Assembly: GCA_041395105.1 (NCBI GenBank)
Contig: JAWLBB010000001.1
Span: 310,001-374,000 of the forward strand
Source of the DNA: Opitutaceae bacterium
Lineage (GTDB): Bacteria; Verrucomicrobiota; Verrucomicrobiia; Opitutales; Opitutaceae
Direction: 5' to 3'
Length of the DNA: 64,000 bases
Under the pieces are notes generated by a model. The model worked only from the letters and a program-made list of their open reading frames with translations, made no database searches and had not been told where the DNA came from. Below are positions 33,344 through 41,519 of this stretch, piece by piece. The translations under genes were made by a program, and so were the position numbers. Numbering within the stretch: position 1 is the first letter of the stretch; every line of letters begins with the position of its first letter.

Positions 33344-34030
33344 TCAACCGGAAGGCGCCGGTGGCAGGGGATCCGTGCTTTCGTAGATGGTCGGGTCGGG
33401 CAGCCCGGCCACGATAAAGGCCTCGCGCCGCTCGACGCAGGTGCCGCAGCGGCCGCAGTGGATGGTCCCGCCTTCGTAACACGACCAGGTCTTCGAAAGA
33501 TCGATGCCGAAATCGGCGCCGATCTGCGCGATCCCCGCCTTGTTCCGATCGATGAAGGGACGCAGGAGCGCGATCTCCTCGTAGGTCCCGAGACGGATGG
33601 CGTCCCCCATGGCCTGCATGAAGGGCTCCCGGCAATCCGGGTAGATGGCATGATCCCCTGAATGGGCGGCAATGACAACCGCCTTGGCCCCGCAGCTCTC
33701 GGCCAGTCCGCCGGCAATGCTCAGCATGATCCCGTTGCGGAAAGGCACCACGGTCTGTTTCATGGTGATTTCCTGGTAGTGGCCCTCCGGGATGGCTCCT
33801 CCGGACTGGAGCAGATCCGAGCGAAAGAGCCGGTTCATGAAGTCAAGGTGCACCACCTCGTGGCGCCGGCCGAGTGCTTTGGCATGATGAGCGGCAAAGG
33901 GAATCTCCCGGTCATTGTGCTTGGAGCCGTAATGGAAGCTGAGGACCATCAGGACTTCGTGATCCCGATGGGCCTGGTGGAGGGCGACGACCGAATCCAT
34001 CCCCCCGCTGCAGAGAACAATCACCTTCAT
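33344..34030 (-). CDS. queC: 7-cyano-7-deazaguanine synthase
   Basis: QueC uses ATP and ammonia to make preQ0, the precursor of queuosine in tRNA and of 7-deazaguanine changes in DNA. The 228-residue protein has the PP-loop ATP motif LCSGGMDSVVAL at residue 6 and FHYGSKHNDRE near 32. The C-terminal zinc site is C-x8-C-x2-C-x2-C (SCYEGGTIHCGRCGTC). The length is standard. No 7-deazaguanine DNA-modification genes (dpd) are nearby, so a tRNA role with queE is the simplest view. The next gene upstream on this strand is an S9 peptidase, 49 bp away. Confidence 0.95.
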   Translation of the reverse strand: MKVIVLCSGGMDSVVALHQAHRDHEVLMVLSFHYGSKHNDREIPFAAHHAKALGRRHEVVHLDFMNRLFRSDLLQSGGAIPEGHYQEITMKQTVVPFRNGIMLSIAGGLAESCGAKAVVIAAHSGDHAIYPDCREPFMQAMGDAIRLGTYEEIALLRPFIDRNKAGIAQIGADFGIDLSKTWSCYEGGTIHCGRCGTCVERREAFIVAGLPDPTIYESTDPLPPAPSG

Positions 34031-34079
34031 GGGCTCATTTCAGGCCGACGGCGCTCGAAAGGCACGCCCAATTCCCGCA

Positions 34080-35960
34080 CTAGAGATTCTCCGCCAGGAA
34101 GGTTTCGACCGCCCGGTAGTAGTCGGACTGGATTTTTTCGTCAAAGAACCCGTGACCCTCCCAATGCCTGGCAAAGACGATTGGAGGGTGTCCGCGCCTG
34201 GTCAGCTCTTGAATCATCTGCTTGGACTGACTCGGGCTGACGTTCGAATCCTGCCGGCCGAACGCAATGAAGACAGGCGCGGTGATCGCGTCGACCTGAT
34301 TGATCGGAGAGAGCGGCGCGAGGGTTTGCCGATAATCAGGTCCGAAATACTCGATCATGAGTTGATAAACATATTCCCGATCCTTCTTCAGACTGTCGAT
34401 GTGTTCGGGCCAGTCGGAGATACCGACTTCACTGATGGCACATTTGTAGAGTTCAGGCTTGAACGCCACTCCGTAGAGCGCGGCGTAGCCGCCGAAACTC
34501 CCACCCATGATGCCGACCCGGTCGGGATCCGTGTATCCATGTTTGATCGCCCAGCGAACACCGTCCTCAATGTCGTCGTTCATCCCTTTCAAGTCGCCGC
34601 GGTGCTGATACGAGATCTTTCGCCCGAAGCCGGCAGATCCGCGGTAATTGATCTGCAGGACGGCGTAGCCGCGGCTGGCGAGGAACTGCGCCTCCGGCTT
34701 GAAGCCCCAGGTGTCCCGCAACCACGGACCCCCGTGGACGAGGGCAACGGTCGGAAAAGGCCCCTGACCTTCACGTGGAGTGGTCAGGTAGCCGCGCAGG
34801 GAGAGGCCGTCGCGGCTGCTGAAGGTGATCACTTCGGTTGACGCCATCAGTGCGGGATCAATCTGCGGTCGGGTCGGCCAAAGATCGCTGATTTTCTTCT
34901 GCGCGTAGTCGAGCAGGCGGTAGATCAGGGGTTGGCGGTCGCTGTAGGAACTGAAGAGAAAGCGACCCTGGGTGAGGTCGATGCCGAGAATGCTGTTGAT
35001 GGTTTCCGGATAGCGGTCGTTCAGGATCTGCTGGACCTGCTGGATTTCCGGTGAAAACCAGATCGTGGTCAGACGATCGGCTTCGTAGCGGATGCCGAGC
35101 GGCCGCTTTCGGCTGACATCCAGTATGAGTCGGGCCGTCGAATGAAGATCGTGAACCGGATCCTCGAATAGCGGATCGCTCAGTTCCTTCGCCGCCAGAT
35201 TGTAGCGGTATAGAGCGGAACGATCCCGGCCGAAGTAGTCGGAAACAAGCAGGGTCGTCCCGTCGGGACCAAAGCCCAATAGGGACGCATCAATTGGCAG
35301 ACCGAGCGGTTCCCAGCTTTCGCTGTCCGCCGCCCGATGGATCAGTCGCTCTTCGAGGCGTTCCTCACCCAACCGGAGAATCCGCGGATTGCCATTGAGA
35401 TCAGTGGTTGCTCCACGAACGTAACCGCGGTAGGTCGCAACCGTCTTGAGCTGCACGCCCGTTTCGGAATGTATCTCCACCAGGGACGATTCCACTTCCG
35501 AAGGGCGCAAAACGAGAATGGGTTCACGGTCGATCAGCGCATCAACCATCAGGTTGGTGCGGCCCTCAAAATCGGTGACGCGGAATTTGTCCGAGTCCCG
35601 TCGGGCAACGAAAGAATCAACCATCCCCCGCGATGGCCGGGCGGAGGTGAAATACAGCCATTCGTTGCTGGTCCAGAAATACGAGTTCACGTAGGCGTTG
35701 CCGCCTTTGAGCGTCCACGAGTGAGTCTCACCGTTATCCAGATCGCGGGCGTAGAGGGCTCGTCTGTGCTCCGGGTTCTCGGCGATCAGGGCTATATAGC
35801 GCCCGTCCGGTGACAGAGTGAAATTGTCGGCTTTCGATTCCTTGAAGAGAGTCTCTACCGCAATCGGATCGGCGAAAGCCGGGCCGAATAGGACCAGCAT
35901 GGCGACTCCGCGAAGAATACGTTGAAGTGGTGGGAGGGCAGTGACAGACCGTAGCCTCAT
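34080..35960 (-). CDS. Exported S9 family peptidase (prolyl oligopeptidase type), paralog 2
   Basis: The product is 626 residues from ATG 35960 (MRLRSVTALPPLQRILRG), with signal peptide MLVLFGPAFA just inside. Residues about 30-360 form the beta-propeller lid (LSPDGRYIALIAENPEHRRALYARDLDNGE). Residues about 370-626 form the alpha/beta hydrolase domain, with the Ser nucleophile in MGGSFGGYAALYG, Asp in FGRQDSNVSPSQS and His in HWEGHGFFDE. Such enzymes cut small peptides or remove dipeptides in the periplasm. It is closely similar along its whole length to the upstream gene 36189-38093, so the pair arose by tandem duplication. The 228 bp between them hold nothing I can identify. Confidence 0.9.
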   Translation of the reverse strand: MRLRSVTALPPLQRILRGVAMLVLFGPAFADPIAVETLFKESKADNFTLSPDGRYIALIAENPEHRRALYARDLDNGETHSWTLKGGNAYVNSYFWTSNEWLYFTSARPSRGMVDSFVARRDSDKFRVTDFEGRTNLMVDALIDREPILVLRPSEVESSLVEIHSETGVQLKTVATYRGYVRGATTDLNGNPRILRLGEERLEERLIHRAADSESWEPLGLPIDASLLGFGPDGTTLLVSDYFGRDRSALYRYNLAAKELSDPLFEDPVHDLHSTARLILDVSRKRPLGIRYEADRLTTIWFSPEIQQVQQILNDRYPETINSILGIDLTQGRFLFSSYSDRQPLIYRLLDYAQKKISDLWPTRPQIDPALMASTEVITFSSRDGLSLRGYLTTPREGQGPFPTVALVHGGPWLRDTWGFKPEAQFLASRGYAVLQINYRGSAGFGRKISYQHRGDLKGMNDDIEDGVRWAIKHGYTDPDRVGIMGGSFGGYAALYGVAFKPELYKCAISEVGISDWPEHIDSLKKDREYVYQLMIEYFGPDYRQTLAPLSPINQVDAITAPVFIAFGRQDSNVSPSQSKQMIQELTRRGHPPIVFARHWEGHGFFDEKIQSDYYRAVETFLAENL

Positions 35961-36188
35961 CCTGGACGGGAAACAGCCGTGGCGGTCGTCCAGGAGGGTT
36001 CCGCGCCTCTTTTCCGGACTCTTCTGTGTCCGGGCACGCCTATCCCGCTGAATCGGGCTTATCGTCCCGGGTCTCGCATCTGCTTTGCCTGGGTAGGTTG
36101 CTTCCCCTTGTTCCGGCGGTGACACCACCGAAAGCGTCGGGCCCGGGACGAGTGCCAAGAGTGATCGGGAGAGGAACATCGACGTTTT

Positions 36189-38093
36189 TCAGAGGTTCTT
36201 TTTTAGGAAGGCTTCGATCGCCCGGTAGTAGCCGAATTGGACATCCTCGTCGAAGAAACCATGGCCTTCCCAGGATTTTGAGAAGACCTCGGGCTCATTT
36301 CCGGCCTTCTTCAAGGCCGCGATCATCAATTTCGATTGCTCGGGCTTTACCCGCCGATCATCGCGGCCATAAGCAATGAAGACGGGTGCCTTGATCTGAG
36401 CGGCCCGGTAAAGTGGAGAGACCTGCTCCAGATGTTCCCGGTAGTCTTCACCCCAGATGTCTTGGTAATAGTCAAAGACGTAGTTGGAGAGATCGCCCTT
36501 CTTCTCGTCGACATGGCGGGGCCAGTCGTAGACGCCGACATTGCCGATCGCGCATTTGTAGAGGTCCGGTTTGAAGGCAACCCCGTAAAGGGCGGCATAT
36601 CCTCCGAAACTCCCGCCCATGATGCCGACACGGTTGGCGTCGGTGTGCCCCTGGGCAATCGCCCAGCGGACGCCGTCCTCCAAGTCATTGTTCATCCCTT
36701 CCAGGTCACCCTTGAGTCTCTCGCTGATCGGGAAACCAAACCCGGTGGAGCCGCGGAAGTTGATCTGGAGGACCGCGTACCCCCGATTGGCGAGAAACTG
36801 AACCTCGGGATCAAATCCCCAGGTATCACGGGCCCAGGGACCGCCGTGAACCATGACAACGGTGGGATACGGCGGACTTCCGGAGATCGGCCGGGTCAGG
36901 TAGCCCCGGATACTGAGGGCATCGCGGGTGACGAATTGGATGGACTCGGTCGGGGCCATCGTCCCCGGATCGATCTGTGGCCGAGTCGGCCACAGATCGG
37001 TGATCCGACGTTGCCCATAGTCGAGCATGCGATAGATCGACGGTTGCCGGTCGCTGTAGCATTGGAAGAGGAACCGGCCGGCTTTCAGATTGGCACTGAC
37101 GATCCGGTTGATGGTATCCGGATTGTGGTGATCGCAGATCGCCTGAATCTGCTGCATTTCCGGTGAGAACCAGACCGTCTTTTCGTGATCTGCCTGGTAA
37201 CGGAACCCCAGGGGAACCTTCCTTTCCACATCGAGGATCACTTGAGCGGAGGTGTGCAGATCGTAATCGGGATCCTCATAGATCAACGTTCCGGGTTGTT
37301 CTCTATCGAGCTCATACCGATAGAGACCCGAATGATCCTTGCCGAAATAATGGGAGAGAAGAATGGTTTCTCCGCTCGGTCCAAAACTGAGCAGATTGAC
37401 ATCGTGCGGAAAGTCCAGGGAACTCCAACCATTGTGGAGTTGGGAACGGAGACGAAACTGGTATTCTCCCTTTTCGAAAGTCTGAATGAGTCGAACCCGC
37501 CCAGACAGGTCGGTCATGGTGTTCAGAGGCAGGCCGTCATTGTAAGTCCAGACGGTTTCAATCGGGTATCCGTTGACAGAATCGATTTCGACCAGAGAAG
37601 ACTTGAAAGGGGTGATCTCACCATCACCAATGCGTCGGAGGACGAGGACCGAATCGCGCCCCATCAGAGGATCAACCACAATGTTGACCGCTTCAAAATC
37701 AAGTTGGTTGATGGTGTCTCTGTCACGCTGCACCGAATAAAGACCGCGGAAGTAGTACTGATAACGGCTGACCCGGTAAACGAGTCTCTCATTGCTGATC
37801 CAAGAGTATTCAGCGACTTCGTTGCCTCCTCCGTCAATCGTCCATGACTGGGTGGCGCCGGTTTCAAGATTCCGGGCGTAGAGGCACTTCTTTCCCTTCG
37901 GGTTGCGGCCAATCAAGGCGATATACTGCCCGTCCGGCGAGAGGCTGAAAGCGGCTGCCTGAGACTCTCTGAAAAGGTCCTCGACGGGAATGCGACTTCC
38001 GGAGACAGGAATCCAGCCCAACGGAAGAAGACAGCTCAGAATCAGAAGACGGCAGAGTCGGGAGGGATTGGTCGAAACGGATCGGCTTGACAT
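36189..38093 (-). CDS. Exported S9 family peptidase (prolyl oligopeptidase type), paralog 1
   Basis: The product is 634 residues from ATG 38093 (MSSRSVSTNPSRLCRLL), with the signal peptide LLILSCLLPLGWIPVSGS. The propeller begins with FSLSPDGQYIALIGRNPKGKKCLYARNLETG. The hydrolase domain carries IMGGSFGGYAALYGVAFKPDLYKCAI (Ser), YGRDDRRVKPEQSKLM (Asp) and SWEGHGFFDE (His). All catalytic residues are kept in both paralogs, which suggests that both are active, perhaps with different peptide preference because the propeller parts differ most. Transcription runs towards the second paralog. The start is divergent from the deacetylase-family gene at 38197. Confidence 0.9.
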   Translation of the reverse strand: MSSRSVSTNPSRLCRLLILSCLLPLGWIPVSGSRIPVEDLFRESQAAAFSLSPDGQYIALIGRNPKGKKCLYARNLETGATQSWTIDGGGNEVAEYSWISNERLVYRVSRYQYYFRGLYSVQRDRDTINQLDFEAVNIVVDPLMGRDSVLVLRRIGDGEITPFKSSLVEIDSVNGYPIETVWTYNDGLPLNTMTDLSGRVRLIQTFEKGEYQFRLRSQLHNGWSSLDFPHDVNLLSFGPSGETILLSHYFGKDHSGLYRYELDREQPGTLIYEDPDYDLHTSAQVILDVERKVPLGFRYQADHEKTVWFSPEMQQIQAICDHHNPDTINRIVSANLKAGRFLFQCYSDRQPSIYRMLDYGQRRITDLWPTRPQIDPGTMAPTESIQFVTRDALSIRGYLTRPISGSPPYPTVVMVHGGPWARDTWGFDPEVQFLANRGYAVLQINFRGSTGFGFPISERLKGDLEGMNNDLEDGVRWAIAQGHTDANRVGIMGGSFGGYAALYGVAFKPDLYKCAIGNVGVYDWPRHVDEKKGDLSNYVFDYYQDIWGEDYREHLEQVSPLYRAAQIKAPVFIAYGRDDRRVKPEQSKLMIAALKKAGNEPEVFSKSWEGHGFFDEDVQFGYYRAIEAFLKKNL

Positions 38094-38196
38094 CGAAGGG
38101 GGGTGCTTTCGGGCAAGCCTACCGAGTGATCTCAAGTAGGACACGTCTTTTTCTGTTCAAGGGCAGGTATTTCTGGCTCAATGCGGGTTCTCGAAC

Positions 38197-39054
38197 ATGG
38201 TCTTCTTTTATCACCCAGAGTGCGCGGGCTATGCCATGCGGGGTCATCCCGAGCGCCCGGAGCGGGTCACCCAGACGGCTTCGCTCCTCGAGGAGACGGT
38301 CAAACCGGCCGATTGGCGCCGGCCGGAACTCATCCCGGAATCGGAGTTGCTTCTGGCCCACTCAAGGCGGCATTGGGAGCGGATTCATGAAGCCCGGCCG
38401 TTCGATGCCGACACGCCTCATTACGAGGGCATCGCCGATATTGCCCGGCGTTCGGCCGGTGCCGCGGTATCGGCCATGCGCACCGCCCTGGCCGGTAACC
38501 TTGTCTTCTCGCTGATGCGCCCCCCGGGACACCATGCGACGGGGGATCAGGCCATGGGATTCTGTTACCTGAGCAACGTGGCCATCGCGGCCCTCGTCGC
38601 CCGGGCCGAAGGGGTGGGGCGGGTGGCCATCTGGGATTTTGACGCCCATCACGGGAATGGAACCGAGGCCATCGTGCAGGGTGTCGAAGGGATCCGCTTC
38701 GCTTCGGTCCATCAGCTTCCGGGCTATCCGGGAACCGGCGCGGAAACATTTGCCAACTGTTTCAACTTCCCGGTGGCGCCGGAGACTCCCGCCACGACGC
38801 ATATGGCGATTCTCAGGAAATCGTGGGAGGCGGTTCTTGCCTTCGAGCCGGATCTTCTGCTGGTATCGGCCGGATTTGATGCCTACCGCAACGATCCCAT
38901 CACTCAGATGACTCTGGATAAGAACGACTTCGGTATCCTGGGCCAATGGTTGGCCGAGGCCCATCTGCCAACCGCGGCCATCCTCGAGGGAGGCTACAGC
39001 TCCGAACTCCCCCTCCTTATTTCGGAGTTTCTGGAAGGGTGGATCCACGGATGA
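38197..39054 (+). CDS. Histone deacetylase family protein (acetylpolyamine amidohydrolase-like)
   Basis: This 285-residue enzyme is of the arginase/deacetylase fold. The zinc and catalytic residues are visible: RPPGHHATGDQAMGFCYLSN (tandem His), IWDFDAHHGNGTEAI (Asp and His zinc ligands), LLVSAGFDAYRNDPI (Asp zinc ligand), and the GG-Y block ILEGGYSSELP at the end. Bacterial members remove acetyl groups from polyamines, acetoin-linked proteins or other amines. It is shorter than class II enzymes and lacks any added domain. Its stop codon overlaps an ATG (39051) that is in frame with the following RNase D gene, so the two are probably cotranscribed. Confidence 0.9.
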   Translation: MVFFYHPECAGYAMRGHPERPERVTQTASLLEETVKPADWRRPELIPESELLLAHSRRHWERIHEARPFDADTPHYEGIADIARRSAGAAVSAMRTALAGNLVFSLMRPPGHHATGDQAMGFCYLSNVAIAALVARAEGVGRVAIWDFDAHHGNGTEAIVQGVEGIRFASVHQLPGYPGTGAETFANCFNFPVAPETPATTHMAILRKSWEAVLAFEPDLLLVSAGFDAYRNDPITQMTLDKNDFGILGQWLAEAHLPTAAILEGGYSSELPLLISEFLEGWIHG

Positions 39055-39140
39055 TCCGCCGGTTCTTCCGAGCGCTAAATGCAGCATTGGCAAATCAGTC
39101 GGGATCTGGACATATAGCCGACGTGTCTCCGACTGCGTCC

Positions 39141-40274
39141 ATGCCCGACTTCGTCTTCATCGATCAACAGGCCGATCTCAAGGTTCTCCTGAATGACCTC
39201 GCCAAGGTCCGGGAAGTCCCGATCGATACGGAAGCGGACAATCTTCATCACTACGAAACCCGCGTCTGCCTGATTCAGCTACGGGCCGGCGACAACGATT
39301 ACCTGGTCGATCCGCTCTCAGGCATCGACCTCCATCCTCTCTGGACGGCCCTGAAGGACAAGGTCCTCATCATGCACGGGAGCGATTTTGATCTCCGTCT
39401 CCTTTGGGAACTGGATCGGTTTCAGCCGGCCCAGGTCTTCGATACCATGCTGGCGGCCCAGTTGATCGGGATGAAGCGGATCGGGCTCTCCTCGCTTCTT
39501 GAGGAATGCCTGGGTGTGCACCACCCGAAAGACAGCCAGAAAAGCGATTGGTCGAAACGACCGCTGACCGACAAAATGCTCAGCTACGCGGTCGGCGATG
39601 TCGCTCACCTGCCGGCTCTGAAGAAGATCATCGAAGACCGGTTGCGCCAGCTTGGTCGGCTGGATTGGCATCGGCAGAAATGTGATTGGCAGATCGAGGC
39701 CGCCAAGTCCGGATTTCCGAAGCAGGATGAGTTTGCCTGGAAGGTGGGCCCCCACCATCGGCTGCCGCCGAAGGCCCTGGTGGCCCTGTATGAACTCTGG
39801 CATTGGCGGGATGGAGAGGCGCGGCGTCTGGATCGTCCTCCGTTCAAGGTCATGAGCAACGATTACCTGATCAAGCTCTCCAACGCGGTGGCGGATGGCA
39901 CCATCGGCAAGGTCTACGAGGGACTTCCTGCTGGTTTCAAACGTGGTCGGGCCAAGGGTCTGAAAGAAGCCCTGAAGCGCGGTGAACGCCGCGACCCCAA
40001 GTCCCTCCCGCGCCGTCCCCGCAATTCCAGCGACCGACAGCCGCTCTCCCATGAGGAGCTGCGCCGGCAGGACGCCCTGAAGGCCTGCCGCGACAAGGAA
40101 GCGAACCGGATCGGGATCGATCCCACCCTGATCGCGAGTCGTTTTCAGCTGGCCCAGCTGGCCCGGGACCCCGGTTCCACCTCCGGAGTGCTTCTGGGAT
40201 GGCAGGCAGATCTCCTTAAGCCTGCGCTGGATGCTCTTCTCGCCGAGGTGGGCAGTGCGGAGCTGGAGTCGTAG
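39141..40274 (+). CDS. rnd: Ribonuclease D
   Basis: RNase D is a 3'-5' exoribonuclease that trims tRNA ends. The product is 377 residues from ATG 39141 (MPDFVFIDQQADL). An alternative start at 39051 overlaps the previous stop (ATGA) and would add 30 residues without homology. The DEDDy exonuclease residues are in place: D and E in VPIDTEADNL, D in MHGSDFDLRLL, and Y and D in SYAVGDVAHLPAL. An HRDC domain follows at about residues 210-300 (KALVALYELWHWRDGEARRLDRPPFKVMSN). The C-terminal 80 residues are basic and Arg-rich, then resemble a second HRDC-like domain. Confidence 0.92.
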   Translation: MPDFVFIDQQADLKVLLNDLAKVREVPIDTEADNLHHYETRVCLIQLRAGDNDYLVDPLSGIDLHPLWTALKDKVLIMHGSDFDLRLLWELDRFQPAQVFDTMLAAQLIGMKRIGLSSLLEECLGVHHPKDSQKSDWSKRPLTDKMLSYAVGDVAHLPALKKIIEDRLRQLGRLDWHRQKCDWQIEAAKSGFPKQDEFAWKVGPHHRLPPKALVALYELWHWRDGEARRLDRPPFKVMSNDYLIKLSNAVADGTIGKVYEGLPAGFKRGRAKGLKEALKRGERRDPKSLPRRPRNSSDRQPLSHEELRRQDALKACRDKEANRIGIDPTLIASRFQLAQLARDPGSTSGVLLGWQADLLKPALDALLAEVGSAELES

Positions 40275-40391
40275 GCTCTGAGAGGTCCGGACCCGGACTC
40301 GCGGTCCGCCGGACCAGTCCGATGGAACTTGGGTTGCCTTCGGCCGGTCGATGAGTATGCGTCTTATTCCCAGCCCGTTGCTGTCTGCGTG

Positions 40392-41129
40392 ATGATCTCA
40401 TCCTTCCTGCGCTTCGCTCTCCCCATCTTCGTCCTCCTCATGGGGCGGAACGTGGCGGACGCGGGAATCGCGGAGGATCTCGTTGTCCTTCACCTTGATG
40501 CCATCGGTGGGCGCGCGGTAGTGGATGATCTCAAGGCGGTTCACAAGAAGGGATACAACCAGTTCGGGGAACGCCGGATTCCCATCGAGATCTGGAGCGC
40601 CTATCCCGACCTCATTCGAATCGAGACCCGCCTGAGCGAGACGACCACCCTCATACAGGGGTTCAACGGGCATGAGGCCTGGCAGGTGCGCGTCGTCGAT
40701 GGACAGGTCCGGCCCGAATCGATGTCGCCCGACGAGGAACGGCAGTTTGTGGATGAGGCCTGGTTTCGGGGACCCCTCGTGGATGCCGAGTTGCGGGGCT
40801 TCGAGCTCGACTACAGCGGGATCTCCACCATCGGCCAGGACCGGGGTTTTCTCATCCGGGTCAATCGGAACGGCGAATTGTGGTGTGAGGTTCTCCTCGC
40901 TGACGATACCTACCAGATCGCCGCCAAGCGGCTCGAACCGGTCATCCGGGGACGAAAAGTCAAGGTTCTCCAGCAATACAGCGATTTCCAGCCGGTGGCC
41001 GGCGTCTGGTTGCCCCACAGGGTTGAGATGGTCCAGGATGAACACCTCTCGGTCATCACTGTCTATGAGTCGATGGACGGGAACCCCGAACTGGGCGAGG
41101 GATTCTTTGAAGCCCCCGGGAAGCGTTGA
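40392..41129 (+). CDS. Exported LolA-fold-like protein of unknown function
   Basis: The product is 245 residues from ATG 40392 (MISSFLRFALPIFVLLMGRNVADAG), which gives a signal peptide. The mature protein shows the pattern of outer-membrane lipoprotein-sorting-like proteins: AIGGRAVVDDLKAVHKKGYNQF near the start, PDLIRIETRLSETTTLIQGFNGHEAWQV, then RGFLIRVNRNGELWCEVLLADDTYQIAAKRLEP and VAGVWLPHRVEM. This unclosed beta-barrel fold binds lipids in LolA and LolB, but members with this wording have no proven role. The gene is preceded by rnd (117 bp) and followed by a small lipoprotein and oleC on the same strand. A part in envelope lipid handling is only inference. Confidence 0.75.
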   Translation: MISSFLRFALPIFVLLMGRNVADAGIAEDLVVLHLDAIGGRAVVDDLKAVHKKGYNQFGERRIPIEIWSAYPDLIRIETRLSETTTLIQGFNGHEAWQVRVVDGQVRPESMSPDEERQFVDEAWFRGPLVDAELRGFELDYSGISTIGQDRGFLIRVNRNGELWCEVLLADDTYQIAAKRLEPVIRGRKVKVLQQYSDFQPVAGVWLPHRVEMVQDEHLSVITVYESMDGNPELGEGFFEAPGKR

Positions 41130-41242
41130 ACCGCTTCTCTTCCGGGTCTTTCAGACCAAAAATGGGGCTTGATCGGTCCGGGCATTCGGGTTGATCTATG
41201 AAGGTGGTTTCTGTGGTAGAAACCCTCCTGCACCCTGTCGCC

Positions 41243-41503
41243 ATGAAGATCTTCCGTGCCCTCTCTCTCCTCCTGCTCACCACAACCTTCGCCTGGATCG
41301 GGAGCGGATGTACGACCCATACGGCAAATGGCAAGTCGTCCACGATCCTGCTCGGCGGTCTCTATGAATCGAGGGAAGGGGCATTCGAGAAGCAATCCCA
41401 CAATTCGTTCCCGATCAACGGTGAGCGTGAGTCACCGTCCAGCCGGTTGACCGGGAACAAGGTTTCCATCCTGTGGGGACTGGTTACCTACGTCGATCAG
41501 TAG
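41243..41503 (+). CDS. Small lipoprotein, unknown
   Basis: The 86-residue product starts at 41243 (MKIFRALSLLLLTTTFAWIGSGC) with a lipoprotein signal and lipobox IGSGC, cysteine at residue 23. The remaining 64 residues are polar. The segment TILLGGLYESREG and the end VSILWGLVTYVDQ may form two beta strands. I do not recognise a family. It sits 16 bp before oleC, so it may be in the same operon. A longer frame from 41198 adds only a non-conserved stretch. Confidence 0.6.
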   Translation: MKIFRALSLLLLTTTFAWIGSGCTTHTANGKSSTILLGGLYESREGAFEKQSHNSFPINGERESPSSRLTGNKVSILWGLVTYVDQ

Positions 41504-41519
41504 GCCGGCTACGGATCCT

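Noticed and set aside
33344..34030. queC as part of a 7-deazaguanine DNA modification defence island.
   Set aside because: No dpd or other defence gene is nearby, and queE is adjacent, which fits the ordinary tRNA queuosine pathway.
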